Origin: Ruminococcaceae bacterium UBA2857
GTDB taxonomy: Bacteria > Bacillota > Clostridia > Oscillospirales > Acutalibacteraceae
Assembly: GCA_002350705.1 (NCBI GenBank)
Contig: DEFH01000048.1
Coordinates: forward strand, 1 to 40,981
Length of the DNA stretch: 40,981 nt
Direction: 5' to 3'
In this document: positions 22,092-30,580 of the stretch, piece after piece
Layout: every line of letters starts with the position of its first letter
Position numbering within the stretch: the stretch's first letter is position 1
The notes under the pieces: model-generated
The model's input: only the letters and a program-made list of their open reading frames with translations
Told to the model about the DNA's origin: nothing
Databases searched by the model: none
Made by a program: the position numbers and the translations under genes

Positions 22092-23180
22092 TTATTCGGA
22101 ACAAATGTTCGCTTTTCGTTTCAGGAACAGCATTTTCAGCTTATCCCACAGCAGACACAGTCCCAGGCATCCGAAAAGTGCAAATAATACATAAATAAAA
22201 CGAATTCCCTCAAAAGCATCATATTTATACCAGCCCGCATTGGTATAGAACTGCTGATAATCAAATTCCCTTGCAAACGGTATTTTGGAAAGTATATACA
22301 CTAATACGGTAAAAAAGCCTATATGATGGAACATGATGGCAAAAGTATGATTGGATATGTAGTTGATTACCCTGCTTTCTCCCAGAGACGGTGCAAGCCA
22401 CTCTGTTATACACAGCCAGAAGCATATACCCGTAACCGCAGTAAGCAGCGGCATCATATAAATATCCGTCATAAAGCCTGTCATTTTGTAAAGATAGTGA
22501 CAGGCAATCTTATTATCCGTTATAGCTATCATTATCATATTGGCGACAATGCAGCATACAATCAATGATAATTTTGATGCTTTTTTAAAATATTTTTCCA
22601 ACTTTGCTCTGTATAATCCTCCCAGTTCATAAAACTGGATGAAAAAGGCAATCTTGAGTGCAAGAACGGTATACTGATTATTATAATCGCTGAGTGAAAA
22701 ATATACCGATACCATTCCGATCACAGCCATTACCGAAAAAGCAATCACATGATTCCATTTTCTGAAAAGGAGCCTTAAAAAAATATATGTCATTGTCACA
22801 AAATAAAGCATTGGCACAAACCATGCCGGAAGTGTGAATACCGTATCCCTGCCCTCATTCAGTACCGAAAACCGATAATCCCATACAATCTGCGGATTAT
22901 AAAGCTTTGACAGCATGATCAGGCCAATATAAACCAAGTTGATAAGAAAAAATGGTATCATTAATTTGACGGTATTTTTCCATATATATTTTAACGGAGT
23001 CTTCAGATGTTTTTCATTGAAAAAATAGCCGGAAATAAAAACGAACATTTGCATAAAAAAAGATTCATAATGAAAAATACTGTTAAATATTCCGAAAGGT
23101 GAGCCTGCATGCATATCGACCACGAAAAAAATCCCGAATGCCGACAGCAGCATAAATTGTTTGTTTGATTTTGTTTTCAT
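22092..23180 (-). CDS. Integral membrane acyltransferase (Acyl_transf_3-like)
   Basis: 362 residues with about ten hydrophobic segments. The first segment carries VVDMHAG, whose His fits the conserved His of membrane acyltransferases, followed by FFMQMFVFISGYFF, the usual F-[FM]-S-GY-[FL]-F element. Such enzymes acylate surface glycans, peptidoglycan or lipids; the substrate here is unknown. The longer frame starts at 23207 inside mnmE. The ATG at 23180 directly follows the mnmE stop codon (TGACATG) and is chosen, implying translational coupling. It does not belong to the usual mnmE neighbourhood and looks like an insertion. Confidence 0.75.
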   Translation of the reverse strand: MKTKSNKQFMLLSAFGIFFVVDMHAGSPFGIFNSIFHYESFFMQMFVFISGYFFNEKHLKTPLKYIWKNTVKLMIPFFLINLVYIGLIMLSKLYNPQIVWDYRFSVLNEGRDTVFTLPAWFVPMLYFVTMTYIFLRLLFRKWNHVIAFSVMAVIGMVSVYFSLSDYNNQYTVLALKIAFFIQFYELGGLYRAKLEKYFKKASKLSLIVCCIVANMIMIAITDNKIACHYLYKMTGFMTDIYMMPLLTAVTGICFWLCITEWLAPSLGESRVINYISNHTFAIMFHHIGFFTVLVYILSKIPFAREFDYQQFYTNAGWYKYDAFEGIRFIYVLFALFGCLGLCLLWDKLKMLFLKRKANICSE

Positions 23181-23181
23181 G

Positions 23182-24546
23182 TCATTTTCCCACACAGAAC
23201 TGTGCAAACACTTGATCTGTCACAGCTTCCGTTACCCTTTCGCCTGTCAATTCCAAAAGACTGTTGATGGCTTCCTCAATAATCACCGTCACAGCGTCAA
23301 GCGTCACACCGAATTTCACAGCGTTAACGGCTTCCCTAATAAAATTCCATGCATTTTCGGCAGAACTCCTCTGACGTTCATTGGCAAGGATTCCCTGTGA
23401 AGAATCCAGTTGAGAAGTTCCGATAATTTCAGCGACTTTTTCTTCCAGCTGTTTGGCACCGTCGCCCATCAAAGCCGAAATAAAGACCGTATGTTTGATT
23501 TTGCTCCGAATATAGTCGGTATCAAGTTTCTGCTCCAAGTCAGTCTTGTTGATGACAGCCAAAGCAGGTGCATCCGTCAAAAGCTCTGTCAGCTCCCTGT
23601 CCTCGTCTGAAAGGGGCCGGGAAGAGTCAAAGACAGCCAACACAAGCCCTGCCTTTTGAATCCTGTCCCTTGCCCGCTCCACACCGATTTTCTCCACCGG
23701 ATCATCGGTCATGCGGATTCCTGCCGTATCGGAAAGATTCAGAGGGATTTCTCCGAGCATCACGGTTTCCTCGATAATATCTCTTGTCGTACCGGGTACG
23801 TTGGTGACAATCGACCTCTCACAGCCCGAAAGCAGATTCATCAGGGTTGATTTGCCCACATTTGGTCTGCCTGCAATAACGGTTTCCACACCCTCACGCA
23901 TCATTTTACCTGTATCATAACTTTTCAGAAGGTCTGAAAGTTCTTTTCCGCAGCTTTCCAGTGTATCCGTCAAATGCTCACTGTCTACCTGCGGAATATC
24001 TTCTTCGGGATAGTCTGCCCATGCCGACAAATGAGCCGCCGTATTGACCAGAGTGTCACGCACACGGTCGATTCTCTGACGAAGCTTTCCTTCCATGCAG
24101 GACAATGCCGCCTTTGCAGATTGTTTTCCTCTTGCGGAAATAATATCCATCACAGCCTCTGCCTCAGTCAGACCCATTTTGCCGTTGAGAAAAGCTCTTT
24201 TCGTAAATTCCCCTGCTTCGGCAGAAACGGCACCGTTTTTGAGAACCGCTCTCAGAACCCTCTTGGTGACATACAAGCCGCCATGACAGGAAATTTCCAC
24301 GACATCCTCACCTGTATAGCTGTGAGGGGCTTTAAAGACCAATACAACCGCTTCATCAATTTTCTCGTCGCCGTCGTAAACCATGCCATAGGCAGCCGTG
24401 TAGCCTTTCATCTGCGTGATATTTTTGCCTGCAACAGAGTGAAACACGCTCTGAGCGACCTCACAGGCATTGTCACCGGAGATTCTGATAACCCCCATCC
24501 CTCCCACACCGTTGGCAGTGGAGATGGCAGCAATCGTTTTTTCCAT
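23182..24546 (-). CDS. mnmE: tRNA modification GTPase MnmE (TrmE)
   Basis: The 454-residue protein partners MnmG in wobble-uridine modification. It has the N-terminal folate-binding domain (MEKTIAAIST, GEFTKRAFLNGKMGLTEAEAV). The embedded GTPase domain has G1 GRPNVGKS (226-233), G3 DTAG (273-276) and G4 NKTD (333-336). The C-terminal CVGK carries the catalytic Cys451. The ATG at 24546 has TAGGAGG at ideal spacing, so the upstream extension to 24576 is rejected. It follows jag after a hairpin and overlaps closely with the acyltransferase gene. Confidence 0.97.
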   Translation of the reverse strand: MEKTIAAISTANGVGGMGVIRISGDNACEVAQSVFHSVAGKNITQMKGYTAAYGMVYDGDEKIDEAVVLVFKAPHSYTGEDVVEISCHGGLYVTKRVLRAVLKNGAVSAEAGEFTKRAFLNGKMGLTEAEAVMDIISARGKQSAKAALSCMEGKLRQRIDRVRDTLVNTAAHLSAWADYPEEDIPQVDSEHLTDTLESCGKELSDLLKSYDTGKMMREGVETVIAGRPNVGKSTLMNLLSGCERSIVTNVPGTTRDIIEETVMLGEIPLNLSDTAGIRMTDDPVEKIGVERARDRIQKAGLVLAVFDSSRPLSDEDRELTELLTDAPALAVINKTDLEQKLDTDYIRSKIKHTVFISALMGDGAKQLEEKVAEIIGTSQLDSSQGILANERQRSSAENAWNFIREAVNAVKFGVTLDAVTVIIEEAINSLLELTGERVTEAVTDQVFAQFCVGK

Positions 24547-24564
24547 CAAAATTCCTCCTATCAA

Positions 24565-24605
24565 AAACAGATACATTATCCTTTGCCGAACAATGTATCT
24601 GTTGT
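24565..24605 (-). terminator. Hairpin between jag and mnmE
   Basis: ACAGATACATT pairs perfectly with AATGTATCTGT around a 14-base loop; on the reverse strand TTTTTG follows. It lies 6 bases after the jag stop and just before the mnmE ribosome-binding site. It may be a partial terminator that lowers mnmE expression. Confidence 0.6.
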
Positions 24606-24611
24606 TATCAA

Positions 24612-25496
24612 TTATTCTGCCGAATCAGGCTTTTTCACTTCGATTTTGCCGTAAAGAGAGGTATCGGGACGTTCATTGATGCTTTCCCTTACCTTAGCAG
24701 AAGCGGTATCGTCTTCAAAGGTACTGAACATACTGTCCTGCGGATGATTTTCATTTTCGGAATACTGTCTTCTCTGATAGCCGCCGGAACGTGGGCGGCG
24801 GTTGTAGGAACCGTCTTTGTTGAAATTGGAAGAGCGATTCTTTTTGTAACCCTTATTATAGGGTTTAAAATCGGGATCGGGACCGATCACCACATGACGC
24901 TGCATATTTTCGCCCTCACTCCAGGAAGAAGCACCTTTGACTTTCTGAACAGCGGTATGTATAATTCTTCTCTCATAGGGATTCATCGGCTCCAGAGAGG
25001 TTTTGACACCTGTCTTGACTGCTTTGAAAGCCAATTTTCTTCCGAGAATCTCCAGTGTTTTTTCTCTTTTTTCACGGTAGTTCCCGATATTGATGGAAAT
25101 CCTGTAATAGTCCTCATCCACATGATTTGCCACCAGACCTGCCAGATACTGCAACGCATCCAGTGTTTCCCCTCTGTGACCAATCACAAAACCGACATTT
25201 TCACCGTCGATATTGATAACCGCACCGTTTTCATTTTCTTCGGCTGTCAGTTCCACATCCGGCAGTCCCATATTGGCAAGGATTTCGGCTAAATAATCTT
25301 TTGCACTCTCCAGAGGAGTGACCTCGATAAAAGCCCTGACTTTGGCAGGACTGCCTCCGAACAGACCTAAAATCTTTTTTTCAGGCTGCTGGAGTACCTC
25401 AAACTGAGTATTTTCAATAGCGGTGCCCAATTCCTGACACGCTTTTTGTTTTGCTTCATCTATGGTATCAGCGGTGACTGTTGTTTCACGCAGCAT
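24612..25496 (-). CDS. jag: RNA-binding protein KhpB/Jag
   Basis: 294 residues in the Jag order: an N-terminal Jag_N domain (about 1-55, with KILGLFGGSPAKV), a KH domain with the GHRG loop (VGFVIGHRGETLDALQYL), an R3H domain (NPYERRIIHTAVQ to SEGENMQRHVVI), and a long low-complexity basic and asparagine-rich tail. KhpB binds RNA with KhpA and affects cell elongation and division in Gram-positive bacteria. It lies in the conserved rpmH-rnpA-yidD-yidC-jag order, 12 bases after yidC. The tail of about 80 residues with R/G/Y/N repeats is longer than in Bacillus. Confidence 0.94.
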   Translation of the reverse strand: MLRETTVTADTIDEAKQKACQELGTAIENTQFEVLQQPEKKILGLFGGSPAKVRAFIEVTPLESAKDYLAEILANMGLPDVELTAEENENGAVINIDGENVGFVIGHRGETLDALQYLAGLVANHVDEDYYRISINIGNYREKREKTLEILGRKLAFKAVKTGVKTSLEPMNPYERRIIHTAVQKVKGASSWSEGENMQRHVVIGPDPDFKPYNKGYKKNRSSNFNKDGSYNRRPRSGGYQRRQYSENENHPQDSMFSTFEDDTASAKVRESINERPDTSLYGKIEVKKPDSAE

Positions 25497-25508
25497 AATA
25501 TTTTCCTC

Positions 25509-26582
25509 CTATTTTTTTCTTCCCTGATAGTCACTTTTTGAGCTTTTGCCGTTGGATTTTTTCTTTTGATTCTGTTTTTTGGAACGGCCTGCATTATTGT
25601 CATTAGCGGCCTGTGTTTCCTTGATTTTCTGAGAGGGAGGGATATAATCAGGTGCCTCCACAAATGCCACCTGAGCCTCCTGCTGCCTTCTGAGGACGAT
25701 TCTGTGAGCCTCGGCACGTGCCTCAATGATGCTGGCACTGTAAAAGATATTCATGAGTAATGACTGGACAAAGCCGAGAACGGTAGATGCAATCCAGTAA
25801 AAGCCTACGGCACCGGGAACGGTGTAGGCGATCCATGCAGACATCAAGGGCATCATAAAAATCATGGCAACCATACAGCCCTGCATTTTTGTACCGTTTA
25901 TCTTCTGCATGATAAACATACTGGCTACGGATGTAACAAAGCACAGTACAGGTATCAGCCACATCATAGAAGCAAAAGAACTGTTGCTGGGCGTTGCAAG
26001 AAGATCCCAGCCCAGGAAATTAAATCCGCTTCTGAATTCATTGATACTGTTGACATCCGACTGACTGAAAAGGGGATTGCCATTGGCATCTGTAAAATGA
26101 TTCTGAAGCAAATCAAAATATTTGATAATGCTGATCTCACTGTATCTGCCATTAAAAGAAACACCCATTCCGGGAAGTGTTGACAGACTCTGCACAGCAG
26201 CCGTTACCTTGTCTCCTGCAATATGAAGTGTGTTGGACAAGGGACTGATAACGGAATAATAAATACCCAGCATAACGATCATCGGTGCAATCATGGTACT
26301 GCAGCCGGCAGTCGGACTGATATTTTCCTTCTGCATGAGCTTCTGTACTTCCTCCTGAGCCTTCATACGGTCATTCGGATATTTATCCATAATTTCACGC
26401 TGTTTTTTCTGAAAGCGGGCATTGGCTACCATTGACTTCTGTTGCTTGACGGAAAACGGCAGCAACAGCAATTTCACGATAATAGTAAAGATAATAATGG
26501 CAATGCCGAAGTTGTTGACCAACCAGAAGGCTGCCCAGAGTATATAGCCGAACAGGCTTCCGACCAAGTTAAAAATATCCAT
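25509..26582 (-). CDS. yidC: Membrane protein insertase YidC/Oxa1
   Basis: 357 residues with an N-terminal membrane segment, then the family start IIIFTIIVKLLLLPFSVKQQKSM. This holds the conserved positive residue of the hydrophilic groove (near K in VKQQ) and KYPNDRMKAQEEVQKLM in the cytoplasmic hairpin. Further membrane segments (WLIPVLCFVTSV, VGFYWIASTVLGF) and a K/Q/N-rich tail follow. It inserts proteins into the cell membrane, alone or with Sec. The open frame has a TTG at 26615; the ATG at 26582 gives the normal start, though GGAAGGG lies rather far upstream (15 bases), so the start is uncertain. No lipoprotein signal is seen. Confidence 0.93.
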   Translation of the reverse strand: MDIFNLVGSLFGYILWAAFWLVNNFGIAIIIFTIIVKLLLLPFSVKQQKSMVANARFQKKQREIMDKYPNDRMKAQEEVQKLMQKENISPTAGCSTMIAPMIVMLGIYYSVISPLSNTLHIAGDKVTAAVQSLSTLPGMGVSFNGRYSEISIIKYFDLLQNHFTDANGNPLFSQSDVNSINEFRSGFNFLGWDLLATPSNSSFASMMWLIPVLCFVTSVASMFIMQKINGTKMQGCMVAMIFMMPLMSAWIAYTVPGAVGFYWIASTVLGFVQSLLMNIFYSASIIEARAEAHRIVLRRQQEAQVAFVEAPDYIPPSQKIKETQAANDNNAGRSKKQNQKKKSNGKSSKSDYQGRKK

Positions 26583-26650
26583 CTGACGAGTATCATTCCC
26601 TTCCCAAAAACGCAAAAACAGGATGTTTTATGAAAAACAATTTGTATTCC

Positions 26651-26926
26651 TCATTGATTTTTGTCTTGTTCACTTTTTTCTTTTCGATAGGCAATTTTTT
26701 TAAACGAGTCTTTTTTTTCCGGAACGGGATCATAGCCCCCTGCGGAAAACGGATTGCAGCGGAGAATTCTCCATACAGTCAAAGCCGTTCCCTTGACGGC
26801 TCCGAAACGGGAAATCGCCTGTATCCCGTAGTTTGAGCATACCGGATCATATTTGCAGCTCGGCGGTGTCAGCGGAGAGATATTCTTCTGATAAAACCGT
26901 ATAAGCCAAATAAGCGGGCGTCTCAT
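26651..26926 (-). CDS. yidD: Membrane protein insertion efficiency factor YidD
   Basis: 91 residues with the YidD pattern: IWLIRFYQKNISPLTPPSCKYDPVCSNYGIQAI, then KGTALTVWRILRCNPFSAGGYDPVP. The three conserved cysteines are present, with a slight variation (CKYDPVC where CRFxPTC is usual). It is thought to help YidC/Sec insertion at the membrane surface. It overlaps the rnpA stop codon by 4 bases (ATGA), so the genes are coupled. Confidence 0.93.
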   Translation of the reverse strand: MRRPLIWLIRFYQKNISPLTPPSCKYDPVCSNYGIQAISRFGAVKGTALTVWRILRCNPFSAGGYDPVPEKKDSFKKIAYRKEKSEQDKNQ

Positions 26927-27264
26927 TTTAAAACACCCGCCTCTTTCAGCTCTTTTTTCATAGAACGCAGTATATCATAGCTTTTGACAAAAGGAGTTTT
27001 GCTTCTGGCAACGAAAACAAGGTCATAGCCCTGTTTCACATCCCCTGCCATTTCCCTGAAAGCCTCTCTGATAATTCTGCGTGACCGGTTACGCAGAACG
27101 GCCTTGCCGATTTTCTTGCCTGTTGTGATTCCTATCCTTACATTTTTCGAGCGGTTTTTCATGACATAAGTCACTAAAATCCCCGAAGCATAAGAGCTGC
27201 CACGTGCATAGATCCGGCGAAAATCCTTATTTTCCTTTAAAGTGACAAGCTCGTTCACAACCAT
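26923..27264 (-). CDS. rnpA: Ribonuclease P protein component
   Basis: 113 residues, the protein subunit that helps RNase P RNA cut tRNA leaders. The conserved basic block KNRSKNVRIGITTGKKIGKAVLRNRSRRIIREAFRE is present, with LKENKDFRRIYARG at the start. The frame can be read from a GTG at 27276. Of the nearby starts, the ATG at 27264 fits the family N-terminus best (MVVNELVTLKE) and has GGAAG close by; the choice is not certain. It follows rpmH by 42 bases, the usual arrangement. Confidence 0.94.
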   Translation of the reverse strand: MVVNELVTLKENKDFRRIYARGSSYASGILVTYVMKNRSKNVRIGITTGKKIGKAVLRNRSRRIIREAFREMAGDVKQGYDLVFVARSKTPFVKSYDILRSMKKELKEAGVLK

Positions 27265-27306
27265 CATCTTCCACACACAAATTTAAGACCGTTTGCTTTT
27301 GTCCCA

Positions 27307-27441
27307 TCAGTAAGAAAGCTGCTTTCTGCCCTTGGCTCTTCTTCTTGCCAAAACCTTGCGGCCATTGGCAGTAGACATTCTTTTTCTGAAACCATGCTCC
27401 TTTTTTCTGTGGAGCTTCTTCGGCTGATATGTTCTCAGCAT
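27307..27441 (-). CDS. rpmH: 50S ribosomal protein L34
   Basis: A 44-residue basic protein, MLRTYQPKKLHRKKEHGF and on to RRRAKGRKQLSY, matching bacterial L34 over its full length (a little under the usual 44-46). GGAGG precedes the ATG by 8 bases. It heads the rpmH-rnpA-yidD-yidC-jag operon and has its own strong promoter. It lies divergent from dnaA, as in most bacteria. Confidence 0.97.
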   Translation of the reverse strand: MLRTYQPKKLHRKKEHGFRKRMSTANGRKVLARRRAKGRKQLSY

Positions 27442-27513
27442 CGGAAATTCCTCCTTTCACGGGGTTCTGATCCCCTCTTTTAAAGTTTTCAAGATATAAC
27501 CTTGCACCATAGA

Positions 27514-27543
27514 ATTATAAACCAAAACATAGGGTTCTGTCAA
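27514..27543 (-). promoter_or_regulatory. Sigma-A promoter of the rpmH operon
   Basis: On the reverse strand TTGACA (27543-27538), 18 bases, TATAAT (27519-27514): both hexamers are perfect. It lies 72 bases before the rpmH start. The 27442-27833 gap holds this, the dnaA promoter and one TTTTCAACA (27659-27667), with no gene. Confidence 0.88.
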
Positions 27544-27705
27544 CTAAAAACTTTGTTTTTTTTAATTCCTCTGCAACTTTCATAAAATTTCAGAGAATTT
27601 CCCTGTGGTTTTTCAGCGTTGATTCCATGCGGAAACAAAATCAGGGTTCTGTACCGAGTTTTCAACACTTTTTTTCACATCGGACGGAAAAATGTTAAAA
27701 ATGAT

Positions 27706-27734
27706 TTGAAATTTACTTTGCTTTGTGGTATACT
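27706..27734 (+). promoter_or_regulatory. Sigma-A promoter of dnaA
   Basis: TTGAAA (27706-27711), 17 bases, TATACT (27729-27734). It leaves a leader of about 90 bases before dnaA. A lone DnaA-box-like TTTTCAACA at 27659-27667 lies 39 bases upstream and could serve autoregulation. Confidence 0.75.
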
Positions 27735-27833
27735 TGAATATGTATAGGTGTTTGTTGTGATTCTGTGGGGTTCCGGAATCGGCCAACAGCACATTTTTGA
27801 CTACAATAATTTTTGAAACAGGGGAGAAATGCT

Positions 27834-29147
27834 ATGGATTCTTTTAAAGAAGCGTGGGGCATTATCTGTGAATACTGTCGTCAGCATTTGACAGAGGTTG
27901 CCTATAAAACGTGGATCAGCAAAATTGAACCGATCAGACTGGACTTCAACGAGGGAAAGGCAATTCTAATGGTTCCTGCGGACTTTCATCGCCAGACACT
28001 CATCAGAGGTTATATGCAACTGCTCAATGATGCTTTTGCCAGCGTATTCGGTGAGGGAATACAAATCTGCTTTACCGTTCCGGATGAGGTCATCTCTCAG
28101 GAACAGGAACTCAACGAAACGATTATTGATGCCGATTATGAATTTACTTTCGATTCCTTTATTGTCGGCTCATCCAACAAGTTTGCACACGCTGCTTCAC
28201 TGGCAGTCGCCACCAATCCCGGACATTCCTATAATCCTCTCTTTATCTGGGGAAACTCCGGTCTCGGCAAAACACACCTGCTCTATGCCATCCGCAACGA
28301 AGTACATAAAAACAGTCCCGAAAAGGTGATCGTATACGTCAAGGGTGATGATTTTACCAATGAGCTGATTGAAGCCATCCGCTTGAACACAACCAGCGAA
28401 TTCCGTCAGAAATACAGAAACTCCGATGTTCTTCTGGTAGACGATATTCAGTTCATTGGCGGCAAGGAATCAACTCAGGAAGAGTTTTTCCACACTTTCA
28501 ACACGCTCTATGAAGCCAAAAGTCAGATCGTTCTGACATCCGACCGCCCCCCCAAGGAGATCAAAACACTGGAAGACCGTTTGAGAAGCCGCTTTGAATC
28601 GGGACTCATCGCCGATATTCAGCCGCCTGACTTTGAAACCCGCATTGCCATCATCAAACGCAAGGCAGAACTGCTGGAAATGAATCTGCCCGATGATGTG
28701 GTGGAATATATTGCCACACGTCTCAAAACCAATATCCGTCAGTTAGAGGGCGTTGTCAAAAAACTCAAGGCCAAAAATCAGCTTTACGGAGAAAAAGTCA
28801 CTATCAACGTGGCTCAGAAAACCATTTCCGATATTCTGAACAATGACCAGCCGCCTCCGCTGACAGTCGAAAAAATTATTGACGAGGTAGCCCGTACCTT
28901 TGGTGTCACAGGAGATGACATCCGTTCTTCCAAACGAAATTCCAACATCTCCAATGCCCGTCAGATTGCCATCTATGCTGTCAGGGAAATTACCGATCTT
29001 TCCATGAATCTCATCGGAGAGGAATTCGGGGGACGTGACCATTCCACTATCGTCTATGCCATCAAACAGATTGAAAAAAATATGGTCAAAGATCCCAAAC
29101 TCAAATCCACGGTAGATGATATTATCAAAAACATTCGTGACAGATAA
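27834..29147 (+). CDS. dnaA: Replication initiator DnaA
   Basis: 437 residues, all four DnaA domains. Domain I begins SFKEAWGIICEYCRQHLTEVAYKTWISKIEP. The AAA+ domain III has Walker A GNSGLGKT (140-147) and Walker B LLVDDIQF. The DNA-binding domain IV carries the DnaA signature GGRDHSTIVYAIKQIEKN. The frame is open to a TTG at 27813, but the ATG at 27834 has AGGGGAG 7 bases ahead and the family N-terminus. DnaA binds the box cluster directly downstream, melts the origin and starts replication. Domain II is short. Confidence 0.98.
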   Translation: MDSFKEAWGIICEYCRQHLTEVAYKTWISKIEPIRLDFNEGKAILMVPADFHRQTLIRGYMQLLNDAFASVFGEGIQICFTVPDEVISQEQELNETIIDADYEFTFDSFIVGSSNKFAHAASLAVATNPGHSYNPLFIWGNSGLGKTHLLYAIRNEVHKNSPEKVIVYVKGDDFTNELIEAIRLNTTSEFRQKYRNSDVLLVDDIQFIGGKESTQEEFFHTFNTLYEAKSQIVLTSDRPPKEIKTLEDRLRSRFESGLIADIQPPDFETRIAIIKRKAELLEMNLPDDVVEYIATRLKTNIRQLEGVVKKLKAKNQLYGEKVTINVAQKTISDILNNDQPPPLTVEKIIDEVARTFGVTGDDIRSSKRNSNISNARQIAIYAVREITDLSMNLIGEEFGGRDHSTIVYAIKQIEKNMVKDPKLKSTVDDIIKNIRDR

Positions 29148-29160
29148 TCTCTTCACAAGC

Positions 29161-29437
29161 TGTTGAAAAAGATTCAACTTTTCAACAAAAACGGTTGAAA
29201 ACTATTTTTGGAACACATTTAACTTTCAACATTTTTCTCAACATTCCACCAACACAATTCAACCGCTTTGTTGACAACTTTGAAATCCTTAAAATCTTTC
29301 AACATTTTCAACATTTTTCTCCACAGGTTTTCCACAGCAGTAAAACAATCAAAACCTTGATAAATACAGGTCTTTTTGGGGTTTTCAACTTTTCAACCCC
29401 CCCTACTACTGCTGCTATAAATATATATATTATATAC
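29161..29437. other. Replication origin (oriC) in the dnaA-dnaN gap
   Basis: The gap holds eleven DnaA-box-like 9-mers: 29161-29169 (reverse), 29179-29187, 29193-29201 (reverse), 29223-29231, 29235-29243, 29296-29304, 29305-29313, 29317-29325, 29328-29336, 29382-29390 and 29390-29398. Most read TTTTCAACA or one change from it; the closest to TTATCCACA is TTTTCCACA at 29328-29336. An AT-rich stretch lies at 29418-29437. Position between dnaA and dnaN and box density fit an origin. The dnaN transcript must cross it. Confidence 0.85.
29382..29437 (+). other. Probable basal unwinding system: box pair, C7 tract, DnaA-trios, AT-rich element
   Basis: Tandem boxes TTTTCAACT and TTTTCAACC (29382-29398) run into C7 (29397-29403). 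Five triplets CTA CTA CTG CTG CTA follow (29403-29417), then TAAATATATATATTATATAC. In B. subtilis the same order (box, GC-rich spacer, DnaA-trios, unwinding element) guides DnaA onto one strand. Here the complementary strand reads the trio 3'-GAT/GAC-5'. Confidence 0.75.
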
Positions 29438-29476
29438 ATTGCATTTCCGTATTTTGCAAGAAAAAGGACTGATTCC

Positions 29477-30580
29477 ATGAAATTCATATGCAGCCGTCAA
29501 AAATTAAACGAGGCGGTTAATAATGTTCAAAGAGCTGTTTCCTCCAAGTCAACGATTCCGGCTCTTGAAGGAATTCTTTTAAAGGCCCATAACGGTCGTC
29601 TGACACTCTGCGGCTATGACCTCGAAATCGGTATCACTACCGATATGGATGCCGACATCTATACAGAGGGTGCCATTGTGGTAGCTGCCAAACTCTTTTC
29701 CGATATTATCAAAAAAATGCCCGAAGACAGAATTTCCATTGAAACAGATGAAAAATTTGTCATCTATATTACCAGCGGCAAAGTAGACTATAAAATTGTC
29801 GGAATGTCTGACAACGAATATCCGGAATTGCCGGCCGTTAATGCCGCTGAAACCATCGGCATTGACGGAACGACTCTTAAAAGCATGATCCGTCAGACCA
29901 TGTATGCCGTATCTGACAAAGACGAGAATCCTACCCAAAAAGGTTCTCTGTTCGAGATGACAGATACTACTTTCAAAATTGTCTCCGTAGACGGATATCG
30001 TCTGGCAGTACGCACAGAGAAAATCCCCTATAACGGCGAAAAAAGCTTTATCGTACCGAAAAAATCCCTCCAGGAAATGATGAATTTGATTGCAGATGAT
30101 ACCAAGGCTGTCAGCATGAAAGCCGGCGGAAGACATCTTTTGCTGCGTATTGACAACTATACCTTGATTACCCGTATCATTGAAGGAGAATTCATGAACT
30201 ATAAAGCAACCATTCCTTCTGCCTATGCTACCGAAGCCAAGGTCAACACCAGAAAATTTACCAATACCATCGAAAGAATGTCCCTGCTCCTGACGGAAAG
30301 AGTCAAAACACCCATCAAGTGCTGCTTTGAAAACGATTCTGTCAAAACATTCTGCAATACTTCCAGAGGAGAAGCCTATGATGAATTTGAAGCAGAGATT
30401 CAGGGAGAATATGTGGAAATCGGCTTTGACAACAAGTATATCCTGGATGCTTTGAAATTTGCCGAAACAGACGAAATACGCATCCGTATGAACGGTGCAT
30501 TGAAACCCATCGTGATTCTGCCCAGCGAGGGAGAAGACTTTATTTTCCTCGTTATGCCCGTGAGGTTGAGAAATGGTTGA
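29477..30580 (+). CDS. dnaN: DNA polymerase III sliding clamp (beta subunit)
   Basis: 367 residues, the ring-shaped clamp that holds the replicative polymerase on DNA. The start MKFICSRQKLNEAVNNVQRAVSSKSTIPALEGILL is typical, as is the VDGYRLAVR motif (residues around 175) and the end FIFLVMPVRLRNG, matching the usual [IV]MP[MV]R[LV]. The frame is open upstream through the origin, but the ATG at 29477 with AAAGGAC is the family start. It overlaps the next gene by 8 bases. Confidence 0.98.
   Translation: MKFICSRQKLNEAVNNVQRAVSSKSTIPALEGILLKAHNGRLTLCGYDLEIGITTDMDADIYTEGAIVVAAKLFSDIIKKMPEDRISIETDEKFVIYITSGKVDYKIVGMSDNEYPELPAVNAAETIGIDGTTLKSMIRQTMYAVSDKDENPTQKGSLFEMTDTTFKIVSVDGYRLAVRTEKIPYNGEKSFIVPKKSLQEMMNLIADDTKAVSMKAGGRHLLLRIDNYTLITRIIEGEFMNYKATIPSAYATEAKVNTRKFTNTIERMSLLLTERVKTPIKCCFENDSVKTFCNTSRGEAYDEFEAEIQGEYVEIGFDNKYILDALKFAETDEIRIRMNGALKPIVILPSEGEDFIFLVMPVRLRNG

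Noticed and set aside
27442..27705. A second origin half upstream of dnaA
   Set aside because: Only one TTTTCAACA (27659-27667) was found there, too little to call a bipartite origin.
29195..29476. dnaN extended upstream through the origin
   Set aside because: The stretch is DnaA boxes and AT-rich DNA; the clamp's conserved start is at 29477.
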